NCBI GenBank assembly: GCA_905160935.1
Contig: CAJHZI010000310.1
Span: forward strand, 62,001 to 126,000
Direction: 5' to 3'
Source: Enchytraeus crypticus
Taxonomy: Eukaryota > Annelida > Clitellata > Enchytraeida > Enchytraeidae
DNA: 64,000 nucleotides
The stretch's first letter is position 1. Every line of letters begins with the position of its first letter. Below the pieces are notes generated by a model. The model searched no databases. It was not told where the DNA came from and saw only the letters and a list, made by a program, of their open reading frames with translations. Below, piece by piece: positions 52,806 through 63,795 of the stretch. The translations under genes and the position numbers were made by a program.

Positions 52806-53215
52806 ACAAGCCGTGCTTAAACTGTTTACTTTGTACCGAACAACTGCAGTACTAGCAGCTTAAACTGTTTACTTTGTACTGAACAACTACAGTACTAGCA
52901 GCTTAAACTGTTTACTATGTACTGAATAACTACAGTACTAGCAGCTTAAACTGTTTACTTTGTACTGAATAACTACAGTACTAGCAGCTTAAACTGTTTA
53001 CTTTGTACTGAATAACTACAGTACTAGCAGCTTAAACTGTCTACTTTATACTGAACAACTACAGTACTAGCAGCTTAAACTGTTTACTTTGTACTGAATA
53101 ACTGCAGTACTGGCAGCTTAAACTGTCTACTTTATACTGAACAACTACAGTACTAGCAGCTTAAACTGTTTACTTTGTACTGAACAACTACAATACTAGC
53201 AGCTTAAACAGTTTA
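52806..53215. repeat. 43-bp minisatellite
   Basis: About nine units containing TTAAACTGTTTACTTTGTAC and CAACTACAGTACTAGCAGC. Confidence 0.95.
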
Positions 53216-53805
53216 CTTTAAACATGGTAATGATAACATGAACTACGAGGAATGCTAATATGAAACCAGCAGAAACTAAGTTTAAATATTTAGTTTAACG
53301 TCAGTTTTTGCATAAATTGAACTGTCAGGTACAGTTCTAAACATCAGAATTAAGTTGTTGAGTTAGAATACAGTTAATATAGCGCAATACTTGATATATC
53401 GTATGCCTATGAAGTAGGCGGTGCCAGGGAGAATTTGCTGGGCGGAGTCAGAATAACTGTAAAGCATAGGCTGGGAATAAAGTGGGCGGTACCAGGAGAA
53501 CCAGGTTTTACTGACCCAGTTTTATTGCAGAGATTTATTCCATTTTCGCGAAATCCATATCTCGTACTAATATAATACACGTAATACGTTTCCATGTAGT
53601 TTTCCATGCTTCCACTTCACATCGGCTTGTATGTCATCTCACACTGTGCAATGCCATGGATTACACTCACTCTATATTGTACTATAAGCATTCTAAGACC
53701 CAAGGCATATATTATGAACCTTTATCTGCTCTCATGTTTCTTGAAGCTACTGCAAGTTACCATACAATGAAGAGTATAGTTGTTCCAGGCTGTAAAAATA
53801 CTGAT
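53216..53805. other. Intronic sequence, mostly unassigned
   Basis: Only a short direct pair (GGCGGTGCCAGGGAGAA near 53419 and GGCGGTACCAGGAGAA near 53485) stands out. Confidence 0.5.
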
Positions 53806-53944
53806 AAAGCTAGTTAGTTAAAGTTAGTTTCAGTTTCGTAAATAGAAAGTGATGACAGTGACGGGTGAGCCCAGGATTTGAATCCCGTATATATTGATCC
53901 GCGGTCGAGCATCTTATCTTACCGGCATCACCACTGGCTCCAAC
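53806..53944 (-). repeat. SINE-A copy
   Basis: AAAGCTAGTTAGTTAAAGTT to CACCACTGGCTCCAACC, with a duplicated CTTATCTTA. Confidence 0.88.
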
Positions 53945-54347
53945 CGTTCAATGAGGTCTATTTACATGTAGTTAAAGCTCATTCGCAGAATAAGCTGGTT
54001 CAGCCATTCTAAAGTGTACATTATGTCGAAGCTAATTCTTCTGCTGATTATATGCAAGTTACAGCTACTTGAAGATAAACGAAGCAAAAGGTTAATGTTA
54101 GGTTTATCCTTTCATGATGGGATGAATGCGTTGATTTATGGAGTGATATTTATGTGAAATGTGCGTGAAATAGCACTTATGGCATGAATATGAAGTTTGA
54201 ATCTGCCGGTTAGCCGAATATCACTCAAATGCCCAATATGAGTTTAATGGAACCAGAAATTAAAAGAAAAGAAAGAAACGACTTCATACAAATCAACACG
54301 TTACGCAGACATCATTTGAATGAATCAAACATTTACTTCATGACGAT

Positions 54348-54348
54348 T

Positions 54349-54383
<35 letters not shown>

Positions 54384-54699
54384 AGAAAGAGAGAGAAAGA
54401 GAGAGAGTGACTGAGAAAGAGAGAGGAGAGAGGGAGACATTGAGAGAGAGAGAGAGATGGAGAGATGGCGAGAGAGAGAGAGAGAGAAAGACAGAGATAG
54501 AGACAGTGAGATAGATAGAGAGAGAGATGGAGAGAGAGAGAGAGAGAGATGGAGAGAGAGAGACAGAGACAGTGAGATAGACAGGTAGAGAGAGAGAGAG
54601 AGAGAGAGATAGAGAGAGGGAGAGAGAGATTAAAAATGAAGAAATAGAGAGAGACAGAGCCCGAGACAAAGACAGTGAGATCTATAGCTAGAGTTAGAT

Positions 54700-54777
<78 letters not shown>

Positions 54778-54798
54778 AGAGAGAGAGAGAGAGAGAGT
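54348..54798. repeat. GA-rich block, then (TA)n, (TG)n and (GA)n
   Basis: About 300 bp of GA with GACAGTGAGATAGA-type spacers in a degenerate tandem, then TA (54709-54747), TG (54748-54774) and GA units. It ends about 30 bases from the 5' splice site of the glycosyltransferase exon 1. Confidence 0.95.
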
Positions 54799-54827
54799 AG
54801 CATATATTTCTAGTAATCTTTAGTTAC

Positions 54828-56041
54828 CTCATAAGCGGATCTAGATTCCTCACAATCATCACATCCAGATCCACATAAAGACCTCCAAACTCCTCCAACA
54901 CTTCCAGCCTCACTACATCGGACTGATGCTCCGGGACCAGAACGCTTCTGTTGTGAATGGACATGGGAGGATCGCGTGGAATCAGCAGTAGATGAGCGAT
55001 GGACTGCCTGGAGAACACCCACCAGCGCCCCGTGGGGGCACTGGAGTGCCAGAAGAAAATCTTGGTTGGACGGAAGTACTTCTGGATGCCGAGAAGACAC
55101 AGGAAGTGATGGAATCTGAACTGAGTATCCGGTGGATAGAACCACGTGATGTGGACAATCCTGGGAATAGCTGTGAAGTCAGAGGTGTTTGATGATGACG
55201 TAGGGTCGAATGAGATTTCGTCGTTCAGGACAATATCGAGTACTCTCTGAGGTTTAGTGTTAGGATGTGTCTGGTTTGACTCTATTTCACTGTAGGTCAG
55301 AGGTGAAGCTTCACTGATGTGCTGTGGTTTACTTTGACTCTGATTTTTCAAATTTCGCTTAATAATGTTTGAGAAATTAGCAACGAGGTTTGGAAATTTA
55401 GTTTTTAGAGGTTTAGTGTTATCAACAGTAGCATTTAACATTTTCAATTGTTTTATTTGTATTTCTTTAAATTTGTTGACATTTTCGGCAACGGAATTGT
55501 TTAAATTAGACTTCAAGGTCTTGAAATACTCTACAGATTTACTGTTAGGGTTATATCCCTGATTCCTTATTCCATGTTTCTCTGCAAATCCTGTCAATGG
55601 AAAGCTGGAATGATGCATTGACTCTCTGCCACTCTTTATAACATCTTCTGCAATCCTGCTCACGATCGAACTGAGATCAATTCTCTCTTTAGCCCGGAGC
55701 GAATGCAGAACTTGTCCATACTTCGAAATAACATTTCTCCGCTTAGTTTCCACTGATTCCAGTTTTCCACTTCCTCGCTTGAACTTTATTCTCGTAAAAC
55801 TGGAATAATTTACCAATGCGCTATCCGGAGCAATCCTATGTCCAACCACAACATACTCCAACCTATCCTCTAAAGATATTCCAGTCGCTTCTTCTTCTTT
55901 AACTAGAGGCGTGCTATAATTGGACGTCAGTATGGAGAGCATTAGCTCCCAGACAATTAGAACGAATGTAACGCATAATATCGTTCTAACGAGACTACGA
56001 ATTCCTCGTCTCCTACCCATGATCAATCCATTCTCTTTCAT
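54828..56041 (-). CDS. DXD-motif glycosyltransferase, exon 1 (anchor, stem, N-terminal half of catalytic domain)
   Basis: Encodes residues 1-404 plus two bases of codon 405. Residues 1-17 are short and basic (MGRRRGIRS), 18-38 form a single hydrophobic anchor, as in type II Golgi proteins, and a long polar stem with many N-glycosylation sequons runs to about 288. The catalytic part starts with IPRIVHITWF at 292-301, and the metal- and sugar-nucleotide-binding motif lies in GGLYVDLDVMIV with the DLD at 391-393. This places it in the Gly_transf_sug (DXD) group related to alpha-1,4-N-acetylglucosaminyl and alpha-1,4-galactosyl transferases. Donor and acceptor are unknown. The 5' splice site is ATGAG followed by GTAACT. 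The stem, over 240 residues, is unusually long for this group. Confidence 0.92.
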
Positions 56042-56156
56042 CCACCTTTAATTCTACTTACAATTAACATATCATACTTTATATCTTTATAACTGATTTA
56101 TAAATTAGGATTAATATAATAGAGCGCCTAGACTTCAGAATTGCTAAAAATATTAA

Positions 56157-56278
56157 ACGAATGGAGAAATTTATAAAGTCTCTTCGTATCCCGACCCAGG
56201 TTAAACTGGGATTTAAGGGAAGAAGAAGAAGAAGAAGAAGAAGAATAATAAGAAGAAGAAGATGATGATGATGACGAA

Positions 56279-56314
<36 letters not shown>

Positions 56315-56330
56315 GATGATGGTGATTAAT
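56157..56330 (+). repeat. Rep-I end with (GAA)n and (GAT)n
   Basis: TCTTCGTATCCCGACCCAGG, AAACTGGGATTTAAGGGAAG, then GAA and GAT triplets. It lies upstream of the glycosyltransferase start. Confidence 0.85.
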
Positions 56331-56687
56331 ATGTTAATTCCGTAGGCCTACTTAAAATTGACTAGTTTATAAAAATTAAAATAAGATGGGTATTCCTTTT
56401 TTAATTGTCCAAAATTTGGAACAGTGATATAGAAAGGTATTCAAATATAAGTACTCTTCTTCTATTTTGCATGAGGAAACAAGTAAGCTTGGTGAAGGCC
56501 GCAACTGTGCGTAGTGTATTGGTGGGGGATTTAGCGCACTCAGTTAAGCTGCGCGTCAGTTGAACGAAGTAAAGCCACGCTGCACACGGTTAGTAAATTG
56601 TGGGCGACCACTTTGGAAGACCGCGTGTAGACAGCTTTGAAAGTAAAATGTCCCCAGTGTGTTGGAGGTTATTCTTAAATCCGCGCC
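56331..56687. other. Nothing recognised
   Basis: Slightly GC-richer near 56500-56690. No promoter motif stands out. Confidence 0.45.
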
Positions 56688-56830
56688 GGCTGCTATTGAA
56701 GCGCCAACAAAAGGCAACGATTACCAATAACCATGGAAAGGAATGGAGGAAATAACGAAAACTACAAAAACAGAAACTTAAGAAAGGAAAACATTGTAAA
56801 TACATGCGGTATGTCATGTGTGTAACTATA
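56688..56830 (+). repeat. Rep-F dispersed repeat
   Basis: CGGCTGCTATTGAAGCGCCA, ACAAAAGGCAACGATTACCA and GTGTGTAACTATACGGG, matching 14.98 kb. Confidence 0.7.
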
Positions 56831-56961
56831 CGGGATAAAAATTGTAAATAAAGTGCACGACTGAGTGAATCGCTGTAGGTTTGAGATTGAATCCAGGTTT
56901 AGCGACCGTATTATTGGCGTAGTTAATACCATTAGCATTACTGCTCTGCATGTATTTGCAT

Positions 56962-57665
56962 AATGAGCATTACTTTTAGCATAATTATCATAATTAGCAT
57001 TACTTTTAGCATAATTATCATAATTAGCATTACTATTAGCATAATTAGCATTACTATTAGCATAATTATCATAATTAGCATTACTATTAGCATAATTATC
57101 ATAATTAGCATTACTATTAGCATAATTAGCATTACTATTAGCATAATTATCATAATTAGCATTACTATTAGCATAATTATCATAATTAGCATTACTATTA
57201 GCATAATTATCATAATTAGCATTACTATTAGCATAATTATCATAATTAGCATTACTATTAGCATAATTATCATAATTAGCATTACTATTAGCATAATTAG
57301 CATTACTATTAGCATAATTATCATAATTAGCATTACTATTAGCATAATTATCATAATTAGCATTACTATTAGCATAATTATCATAATTAGCATTACTATT
57401 AGCATAATTATCATAATTAGCATTACTATTAGCATAATTATCATAATTAGCATTACTATTAGCATAATTATCATAATTAGCATTACTATTATCATAATTA
57501 GCATTACTATTAGCATAATTAGCATTACTATTAGCATAATTAGCATTACTATTAGCATAAGTATAATCATTAACATTACTGTTATACATGTTTTATCAGA
57601 GTTAACATTACTATTTCCACATATATATGCATTATAATTAGAATTATTGTTAACATAAATATTAT
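56962..57665. repeat. 18/30-bp minisatellite, about 700 bp
   Basis: Built from AGCATTACTATTAGCATAAT (18-bp core) with or without a 12-bp TATCATAATT insert; most units are 30 bp, with 18-bp units at about six points. All periods are multiples of 3, so frames of 224-275 codons stay open on both strands without being genes. Confidence 0.97.
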
Positions 57666-57693
57666 TCACGTAGCTAATAGTAATGCCGCGCTA

Positions 57694-57852
57694 ATAGTAT
57701 TCCCAGCCGCGCTGATCTGAGAGTAAAATATCTGACATTCACTGGACTGGCTACAGGGAAAATGGACTAGATTTCCTAATGGATATAACATGTGGTATTA
57801 AAAGTGAGAGATATCAACATAGTTGATCATTTCACTATAATGTGTGTTATTA
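57694..57852 (+). repeat. SINE-B copy, 5'-truncated
   Basis: Starts inside box B (ATTCCCAGCCGCGCTGATCT) and runs to GATCATTTCACTATAATG, then ATT triplets. It begins within about 30 bases of the minisatellite. Confidence 0.88.
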
Positions 57853-58109
57853 TTATTATTAATATTAGCATAAATAGCATCATTGTCGTTATTATTAGCA
57901 GGCCAATATATACTTGTATTTATTTTAATGTTACTATTTCATTGATAACATTATAATTATTAATTATAATATAAAAACTTACATCATTTGTATGCTACAG
58001 GAGTAAAATTACGATGAAATTGTCATTCAGGATGATAACTAGCACTTTTATTGTTACATTTTTAACATGTAAGCAGCTTATATTCAATTAATATCCATGA
58101 TACCAGTTC

Positions 58110-58180
58110 TGTGGGTGTCCGAGATTTTACGCTCTGATCAGCTCTACCTGGAATCGATCCCAGGACCTCAGGAACATATT
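58110..58180 (-). repeat. Diverged SINE-B-like fragment
   Basis: GTCCGAGATTTTACGCTCTG and CCTGGAATCGATCCCAGGAC, similar to 12.9 kb. Confidence 0.5.
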
Positions 58181-58326
58181 TTTATTTTATTTTATTTTTA
58201 AATATATGAACGTGATCTAATGCTCTGTACCGCTTAATATCCGTAACTTTCATGTAATTAAAATGACCCGCAGTAAGAATAGAAATATATCCACAGTAAT
58301 CTATTTCTTATCGTATATTTTCGCAA

Positions 58327-58457
58327 ATGGGTTGGAGCCAGTGGCTAAGTAGGTAAGTTACTCGACCGCGGATCAGCATGTGCGGGGTTCAAATCCTGGG
58401 CTAGCCCGTCACTGACATTGCTTTCGAATGAGGAAACTGACGTTACCATTAGCTTTT
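58327..58457 (+). repeat. SINE-A copy
   Basis: GGGTTGGAGCCAGTGGCTAA to GACGTTACCATTAGCTTTTA, complete with intact box B. Confidence 0.9.
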
Positions 58458-58608
58458 AATTAACTGACATAACCTTAATGTACACGTAACACGTAGAATG
58501 AAACAAGAGTACGCCTATTGCAATGCAGCAGAGTTCTATAGAAGTGAATCATTACGACTGGACTGATTGTAGAGCTCTCACGCGAAGTCGCGGATAGATG
58601 GTCAATAA

Positions 58609-58829
58609 TTTGGACAGAACAATTTGCATTTTCGCGGGCTCTTGTTTTGAGTCACTTTTTGTTCTTTGAAGTTTTACAACATTTTATTAGTTTCTTAGGA
58701 ATATGTTTACCTTTAGGGTAAATGGTAGGGGTTAGGGATAAGGATAGTTTAAAAAGTTACATAAAAATTTAAAAAATCCCGCGGTGTTGTAAACAAGAGC
58801 CGGCGACGATGCAAATAATTCTGTCTAAA
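58609..58829. mobile_element. MITE, 221 bp, 38-bp terminal inverted repeats, TAA duplication
   Basis: The left end TTTGGACAGAACAATTTGCA and right end (reverse) TTTAGACAGAATTATTTGCA continue to GGCTCTTGTTT with about 33 of 38 pairs matching. It is flanked by TAA at 58606-58608 and 58830-58832. A three-base TWA duplication is the mark of PIF/Harbinger transposons. There is no open frame, so it is non-autonomous. Confidence 0.8.
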
Positions 58830-58949
58830 TAAGTGACTCACGAACCGCAAGTCACACGCAAGTCCCACAATGGCTACATGGATATCAGCTAGCACTGATC
58901 AGTCTGTACTCTACTGATCTACACTACACACTTCTCTCTCTGTGTGTGT

Positions 58950-59345
58950 AGAATGTCTCAATAAAAAGCTAATGAAGCCAATGTTAACGTCAGTTTCCTC
59001 ACTCATAAGCGATATTAGTGACGGGGGAGCCCAATATTTGAACCCCGCATATACTGATCCGCGGTCGAGTATCTTATTGACATCGCCACTGGCTCCAGCC
59101 TATCGATAGCGCAGTGGTTAGAGGTGTAGACAACGTCATGAAGTTTTAAATGACACACTCTGAGATGAATTGAACCCTCGTGGGTTCGAATCCCAGCCGC
59201 GCTGATCTGAGAGTAAAATCTCGGACATTCACTGGACTGGTTATACGGAAAATGGTCTGATCAGTCTAAATGTTTAAACATGTGATATTAAAAGTGATAA
59301 ATGTCAACATGGTTGATCATTTCACTATAATGCGTGTTATTATTG
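58950..59345 (+). repeat. SINE-B copy split by a SINE-A insertion
   Basis: The first bases (GAATGTCTCAATA, about 58951-58963) are separated from TAGCGCAGTGGTTAGAGG at 59107 by a reverse SINE-A. The rest runs intact to GATCATTTCACTATAATG with box B GGGTTCGAATCCC. Confidence 0.88.
58964..59099 (-). repeat. SINE-A copy nested in SINE-B
   Basis: AAAAAGCTAATGAAGCCAAT to CGCCACTGGCTCCAGCC, complete. Confidence 0.88.
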
Positions 59346-59682
59346 TTGTTATTAACACCGACAGATTAATATGGGCAAGAACATCACTGACACCATCAAC
59401 AGGGTTTTCCCAAATCTCTAAATGCTCCATTGCCAGGCTTTCAGGTCAAACTGGACATGTCTCGTGTAATATCACCTATCACTTTTCAAGAAGCTAAATC
59501 ATTATATTAAAATAATAATTAAATATTAAAATATTGAGTGTTTATTGAGGCAAAATATAATGCACATTTTGGTTATATTATATTCATCTATTACATGAAA
59601 TCTGACATACCGCAGAAAACGTACACACACACAAATGGCAATATAGAAAGTAATAAACACAAGCAGACACTGTTTAAAAAAC
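59346..59682. other. Unassigned, AT-rich
   Basis: It may hold the 3' UTR of LINE-W (which ends at 59683 in reverse), but no second copy shows its limits. Confidence 0.4.
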
Positions 59683-60660
59683 TTAATAAGAGTCTTTATA
59701 TAGCATTCTAATTATGAAGTTCTTATCCATCAAAGGTGTGCGCTTAGATGGTAAAGAGAGAGGGTAAGCCCTCTCCCTGAGCTTAAAGTTAACATTATCT
59801 TTAAGCGGCGGAAGAAGCCGGTGCAGGACATGCTGTTTGTTACTGATGATAACGTTAAACAATTCCTCATCTGCATCGGCAGCGATATCCGCAAAAGATC
59901 GTACTCCATCATAGAAGTTACATCTTGTAGCCTTCCTGAGGAAGGCTTCAAGGCGTTCACTCTCGGAGGAAGCAACCTAACCCCACCAAAATTGCGATGC
60001 ATATGTTAACTTGAAGAGTACAATAGATTTAAAGACAGTGACAATTACGTCAGAATTAAGACCTTTTGATTTTAGAGTGCGAATGGCAAAAAGATTAGAA
60101 GAGCAACTGCTAATTATATCATTCACGTGGACAGAAAAGAGAAGTTGGATTGCAGTGTAACACCTAAGCACTTCAAAGTGTTGACTCTGACAATTCCATC
60201 TAGGAGCGGTGGCACAGAACTTGCTAGAAATCTAGATCGCGGAGGATGGAAAAGAAGTTCACGGGATTTCGACTTATTCAACTGTAGATTGTTCTTACTG
60301 GACCACAAGTCAATGTTAGCAAGTTCATCGTCAGTGGTATAAAGATACTGAGAAGGGATAATGAGGTATGTATCATCAGCGAACTTAATAATGTCATTAT
60401 AAGAGTGGATAGGTCTTAAATCCGAAGCAGTAATGGAATATGAAGCGGGACCAATAGCTGAACCTTGTACAACACTGGCTGAAATATTTGCAGTAGAGGA
60501 TACATTGTCATCACATTTAGTGCAATGTTGACAGCCAGTAAAGAAACTAACAAGCCAATTATGGATGCAAGATGGTATGTCCAGATCAGCAAACTTTTCA
60601 ATAACAGTTGAATGTCTGAGCCGATGGTGACGGCTTTAGTTTAAATTACAGTAGAATTCA
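59683..60660 (-). mobile_element. LINE-W: CR1-group reverse transcriptase, C-terminal half
   Basis: Minus-strand RT with HSTVIEKFADLDIPSCIHNW, the polymerase motif KFADDTYLIIPS (catalytic Asp pair kept), WSSKNNLQLNKSKSRE, VNTLKCLGVTLQSNFSF, LFAIRTLKSKGLNSDVI, KLTYASQFWWGFASSESERL, and an ending PLMDKNFIIRMLYKDSY then TAA. The order and wording match Crack/Daphne-like branches of the CR1 group. Two frameshifts (near 60125 and 59980) break it. The expected N-terminal RT blocks are missing where the 14-bp array begins. Confidence 0.9.
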
Positions 60661-60696
60661 CTAGCAAAGATGAATTTAGCTCCAATTTCCTTCACT

Positions 60697-61243
60697 GTAA
60701 AATGTTCACTGTACAATGTTCATTGTACAATGTTCATTGTACAATGAACATTAAACAGTGTTCATTGTACAATGTTCATTACACAGTGTTCATTATACAG
60801 TGTTCATTACACAGTGTTCATTATACAGTGTTCATTACACAGTGTTCATTATACAGTGTTCATTACACAGTGTTCATTATACAGTGTTCATTGTACAGTG
60901 TTCATTGTACAGTGTACATTATACAGTGTTCATTACACAGTGTTCATTATACAGTGTTCATTACACAGTGTTCATTATACAGTGTTCATTGTACAGTGTT
61001 CATTGTACAGTGTACATTATACAATGTTCATTACACAGTGTTCATTATACAGTGTTCATTATACAGTATTCATTGTACAGTGTTCATTGTACAGTGTTCA
61101 TTGTACAGTGTTCATTATACAGTGTTCATTATACAGTATTCATTGTACAGTGTTCATTGTACAGTGTTCATTGTACAGTGTTCATTATACAGTGTTCATT
61201 ATACAATGTTCATTGTTCAGTGTTCATTGTACAGTGTTCGTAA
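60697..61243. repeat. 14-bp minisatellite, about 550 bp
   Basis: About 39 units of ACAGTGTTCATTAT with TTGTACA and TTACACA variants in ordered blocks. It is open in all three plus frames, so frames up to 276 codons here are artefacts. Confidence 0.97.
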
Positions 61244-61289
61244 TAATAATATTAATGATAATAATAATAATAATAATAATAATAATAGG
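61244..61289. repeat. (AAT)n microsatellite
   Basis: ATAATAATA run between the 14-bp array and the RT fragment. Confidence 0.95.
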
Positions 61290-61670
61290 AAGTTGGATAA
61301 ATACCGTGATCTGTCCTTAGGGTATGAAGTTGTTCCGGTGGCTATTGAAACCATGGGCCCGATGAATCCCGAAGGAGTTGACTTTATTAATGGCATAGGC
61401 AGACTTATTGCAGAGCAAACCGGCGATACGAAAGAGACATCTTTTCTTTGGCAAAAGCTTTCTATGACTTTGCAAAGATTTAATGCAGTCTGCTTCAACA
61501 ATTCTTTTAAGCCGATTGATGACCTCGAGTAGCCGGGCGGCGATTCAGCATGTCTTGCTAGAATCGTTTTTATCAAACCCCAGGTTCTTTACACCGGGGT
61601 AAAAAAAATTTATTTAAAAAAAAAATAATAATAATAATAATAATAATAATATCATAATTATAAAGATAAA

Positions 61671-61700
<30 letters not shown>
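61290..61700 (+). mobile_element. LINE RT tail fragment with poly(A) and (AAT)n
   Basis: Open frame LDKYRDLSLGYEVVPVAIET, GPMNPEGVDFINGIGRLIAE, TGDTKETSFLWQKLSMTLQR, FNAVCFNNSF, then a stop. This PVAxET...GRR/L...GD...ESxFLxQxLSxxxQRxNA pattern ends many invertebrate reverse-transcriptase genes. It is followed by CCCCAGGTTCTTTACACCGG, an A-rich tail at 61602-61625 and AAT triplets. Confidence 0.8.
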
Positions 61701-61704
<4 letters not shown>

Positions 61705-61708
<4 letters not shown>

Positions 61709-61850
61709 TTAGAGTGCTACAGTCATTAATGACAACATCGAGCATTATTGAGACAAAATCAAGCCGGCGATCAAATAGAAGGTCCAAAAACGGTACAAAT
61801 TCCAAAGTTCAGAAAAATCAGTTCAAAGTATTTATTCAAATACTAGGTGG
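61705..61850 (+). repeat. Rep-H dispersed repeat
   Basis: AGTGCTACAGTCATTAATGA, GAGACAAAATCAAGCCGGCG and CCAAAAACGGTACAAATTCC. About 90 percent like 16.73 kb by eye. Confidence 0.8.
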
Positions 61851-61873
61851 CTTCGCTGAAAGCCACTACATAG

Positions 61874-61907
<34 letters not shown>

Positions 61908-62220
61908 GAGAGAGAGAACTATGAGCAAAACTTACTAGCGAAAAAGCAGTACCAACTAACCGGCGTGCAAGTTCGAAAAAAACAGTTGTACAACAATTGA
62001 CGGCATAATAAGGAAACCACAATAATTAAAGCCAGCAACCTAAGTAAAGACAGTAATAGCACGATAATTGTCAACAATAAGATACATTTACCATTACAAA
62101 ATACTAAGTAGATAGCTTCTGTATCTCTTGTTGATACATAATACACTGAAATAGTAAATAAATACATGTAAATCATGTTGACATAATATATTGTTGGCAT
62201 CGCTGGAAGCCAGTACATAA
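61851..62220. other. Two imperfect GTGGCTTC hairpins around a (GA)n tract
   Basis: GGTGGCTTCGCTGAAAGCCAC at 61848-61868 and TTGGCATCGCTGGAAGCCA near 62190 resemble the perfect palindromes at 30.4 kb. GA units lie at 61873-61917. No gene seen. Confidence 0.5.
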
Positions 62221-62589
62221 TATACAGGATCAACAAACAGGATGATGACCTCAAAAACAGCTTCAGCTGGAAGTTGATAATATACATATATTACATTTCA
62301 GTTAAATAAACAAATTTATGATTGTAATTATGAGCACAACCAAAGTTCTGGTTCATCAAACAATTTTAAATTAATAAATTCTCAAAAAATTTAGTTAAGG
62401 GATCTGTGACATTGTAACAAATTAAAATCTATTTAAAAAATTATCATATAAACAATTGTAAATATTAGAATATATACAGTATTCATTGTACAGTGTTTAT
62501 ACAGTATATATTGCACCACGTCTAATATAAATGAGCGTGTTTTGTGAATGAAAAGAGTCTAAAGAGTTTGGTTGGAGTCAGTACAACTC
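62221..62589. other. AT-rich stretch, nothing recognised
   Basis: No coding or repeat signal before the 20-bp array. Confidence 0.5.
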
Positions 62590-63795
62590 TAAATAGCTTA
62601 GTACAAGTTTAGAAGCTAACTACAAGACTAAATAGCTTAGTACCAACCTAAATATCTTAGCACCAACCTAAATAGCTTAGTACAAAACTAAATAGCTTAA
62701 TACAAGACTAAATAGCTTAGTACAGGACTAAATAGCTTAGTACAAGTCAAAAGAGCTTAGTACAAGTTTAAATAGCCTAGTACAAGACTAAATAGCTTAG
62801 TACAAGTTTAAATAACCTAGTACAAGACTAAATAGCTTAGTACAAGTTTAAATAGCTTAGTACAAATCTAAATAGCTTAGTACATGTCGAAATTAGCTTA
62901 GTACAAGTCAAAAGAGCTTTGTAATAGTCTAAATAGCTTAGTGCTAGTCTAAATAGCTTAGTACATGTTGAAAATAGCTTAGTGCTAGTCTAAATAGCAA
63001 AGTACAAGTCTATATAGCTTAGTTGAAGTTTAAATAACTTAGAAAAAGTTTAAATAGCTTAGTAGTGGTATAAATAGCGTTGTACAAGTCATATCTCAGC
63101 ACATGTCTAAATAGCTTATAAAAAGTCTAAATAGCTTAGCACAAGTCCGAAAAGCTTAGTACAAGTCTACATAGCTTAGTACAACTTTAAATAGATTAGT
63201 AGAAGTCTAAATAGCTTAGTACAAGTCTAATTAACTTAGTACAAATCAAATAGCTTACTACCAGTGTATATAGCTTAGTAAGGTGCATTTATCTCAGTAT
63301 ACGTCTAATTAGCTTAGTACAACTCTAAATAGCTTAGTATACATTAAGTAGCTTAGTACAAGTCTAAATAGTACAAGTTTAGAAGCTAAGTACAAGACTA
63401 AATAGCTTAGTACAAGACTAAATAGCTTAGTACAAGACTAAATAGCTTAGTACAAGACTAAATAGCTTAGTACAAGACTAAATAGCTTAGTACAAGTCTA
63501 AATAGCTTAGTACAAGTTTAAATAGCTTAGTGACAGTATAAATAGCTAAGTACAAGTCTAAATAGCTTAGTACCAACCTAAATATCTTAGCAGAAGTCTA
63601 AATAGCTTAGTACCAACCTAAATAGCTTAGCAGAAGTCTAAATAGCTTAGTACAAGTCTAAATAGCTTAGCAGAAGTCTAAATAGCTTAGTACAAGTCTA
63701 AATAGCTTAGCACAATTCTAAATAGCTTAGTACAAGTCTAAATAGCTTAGCACAAGTCTAAATAGCTCAGTAAAAATCTAAATGGCTTAGTTCAT
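62590..63795. repeat. 20-bp minisatellite, about 1.2 kb
   Basis: About 60 units of AAATAGCTTAGTACAAGTCT. The left half is highly mutated; 63400-63490 and 63580-63760 are nearly uniform, and the latter shows a 40-bp alternation (CAGAAGTC against TACAAGTC). Confidence 0.97.

Noticed and set aside
54810-55192. Frames opposite or shifted within the glycosyltransferase exon
   Set aside because: Shadows of the 405-codon exon, which has clear catalytic motifs.
56762-57669. Frames of 224-275 codons on both strands (NSNANYDNYA and MLIVMLIMII types)
   Set aside because: Pure translations of the 18/30-bp array, open on both strands, with no start, splice or flanking coding context.
60702-61532. A 276-codon plus-strand frame
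   Set aside because: Its first 180 codons are the 14-bp minisatellite read through; only the last part is real RT-tail coding sequence.
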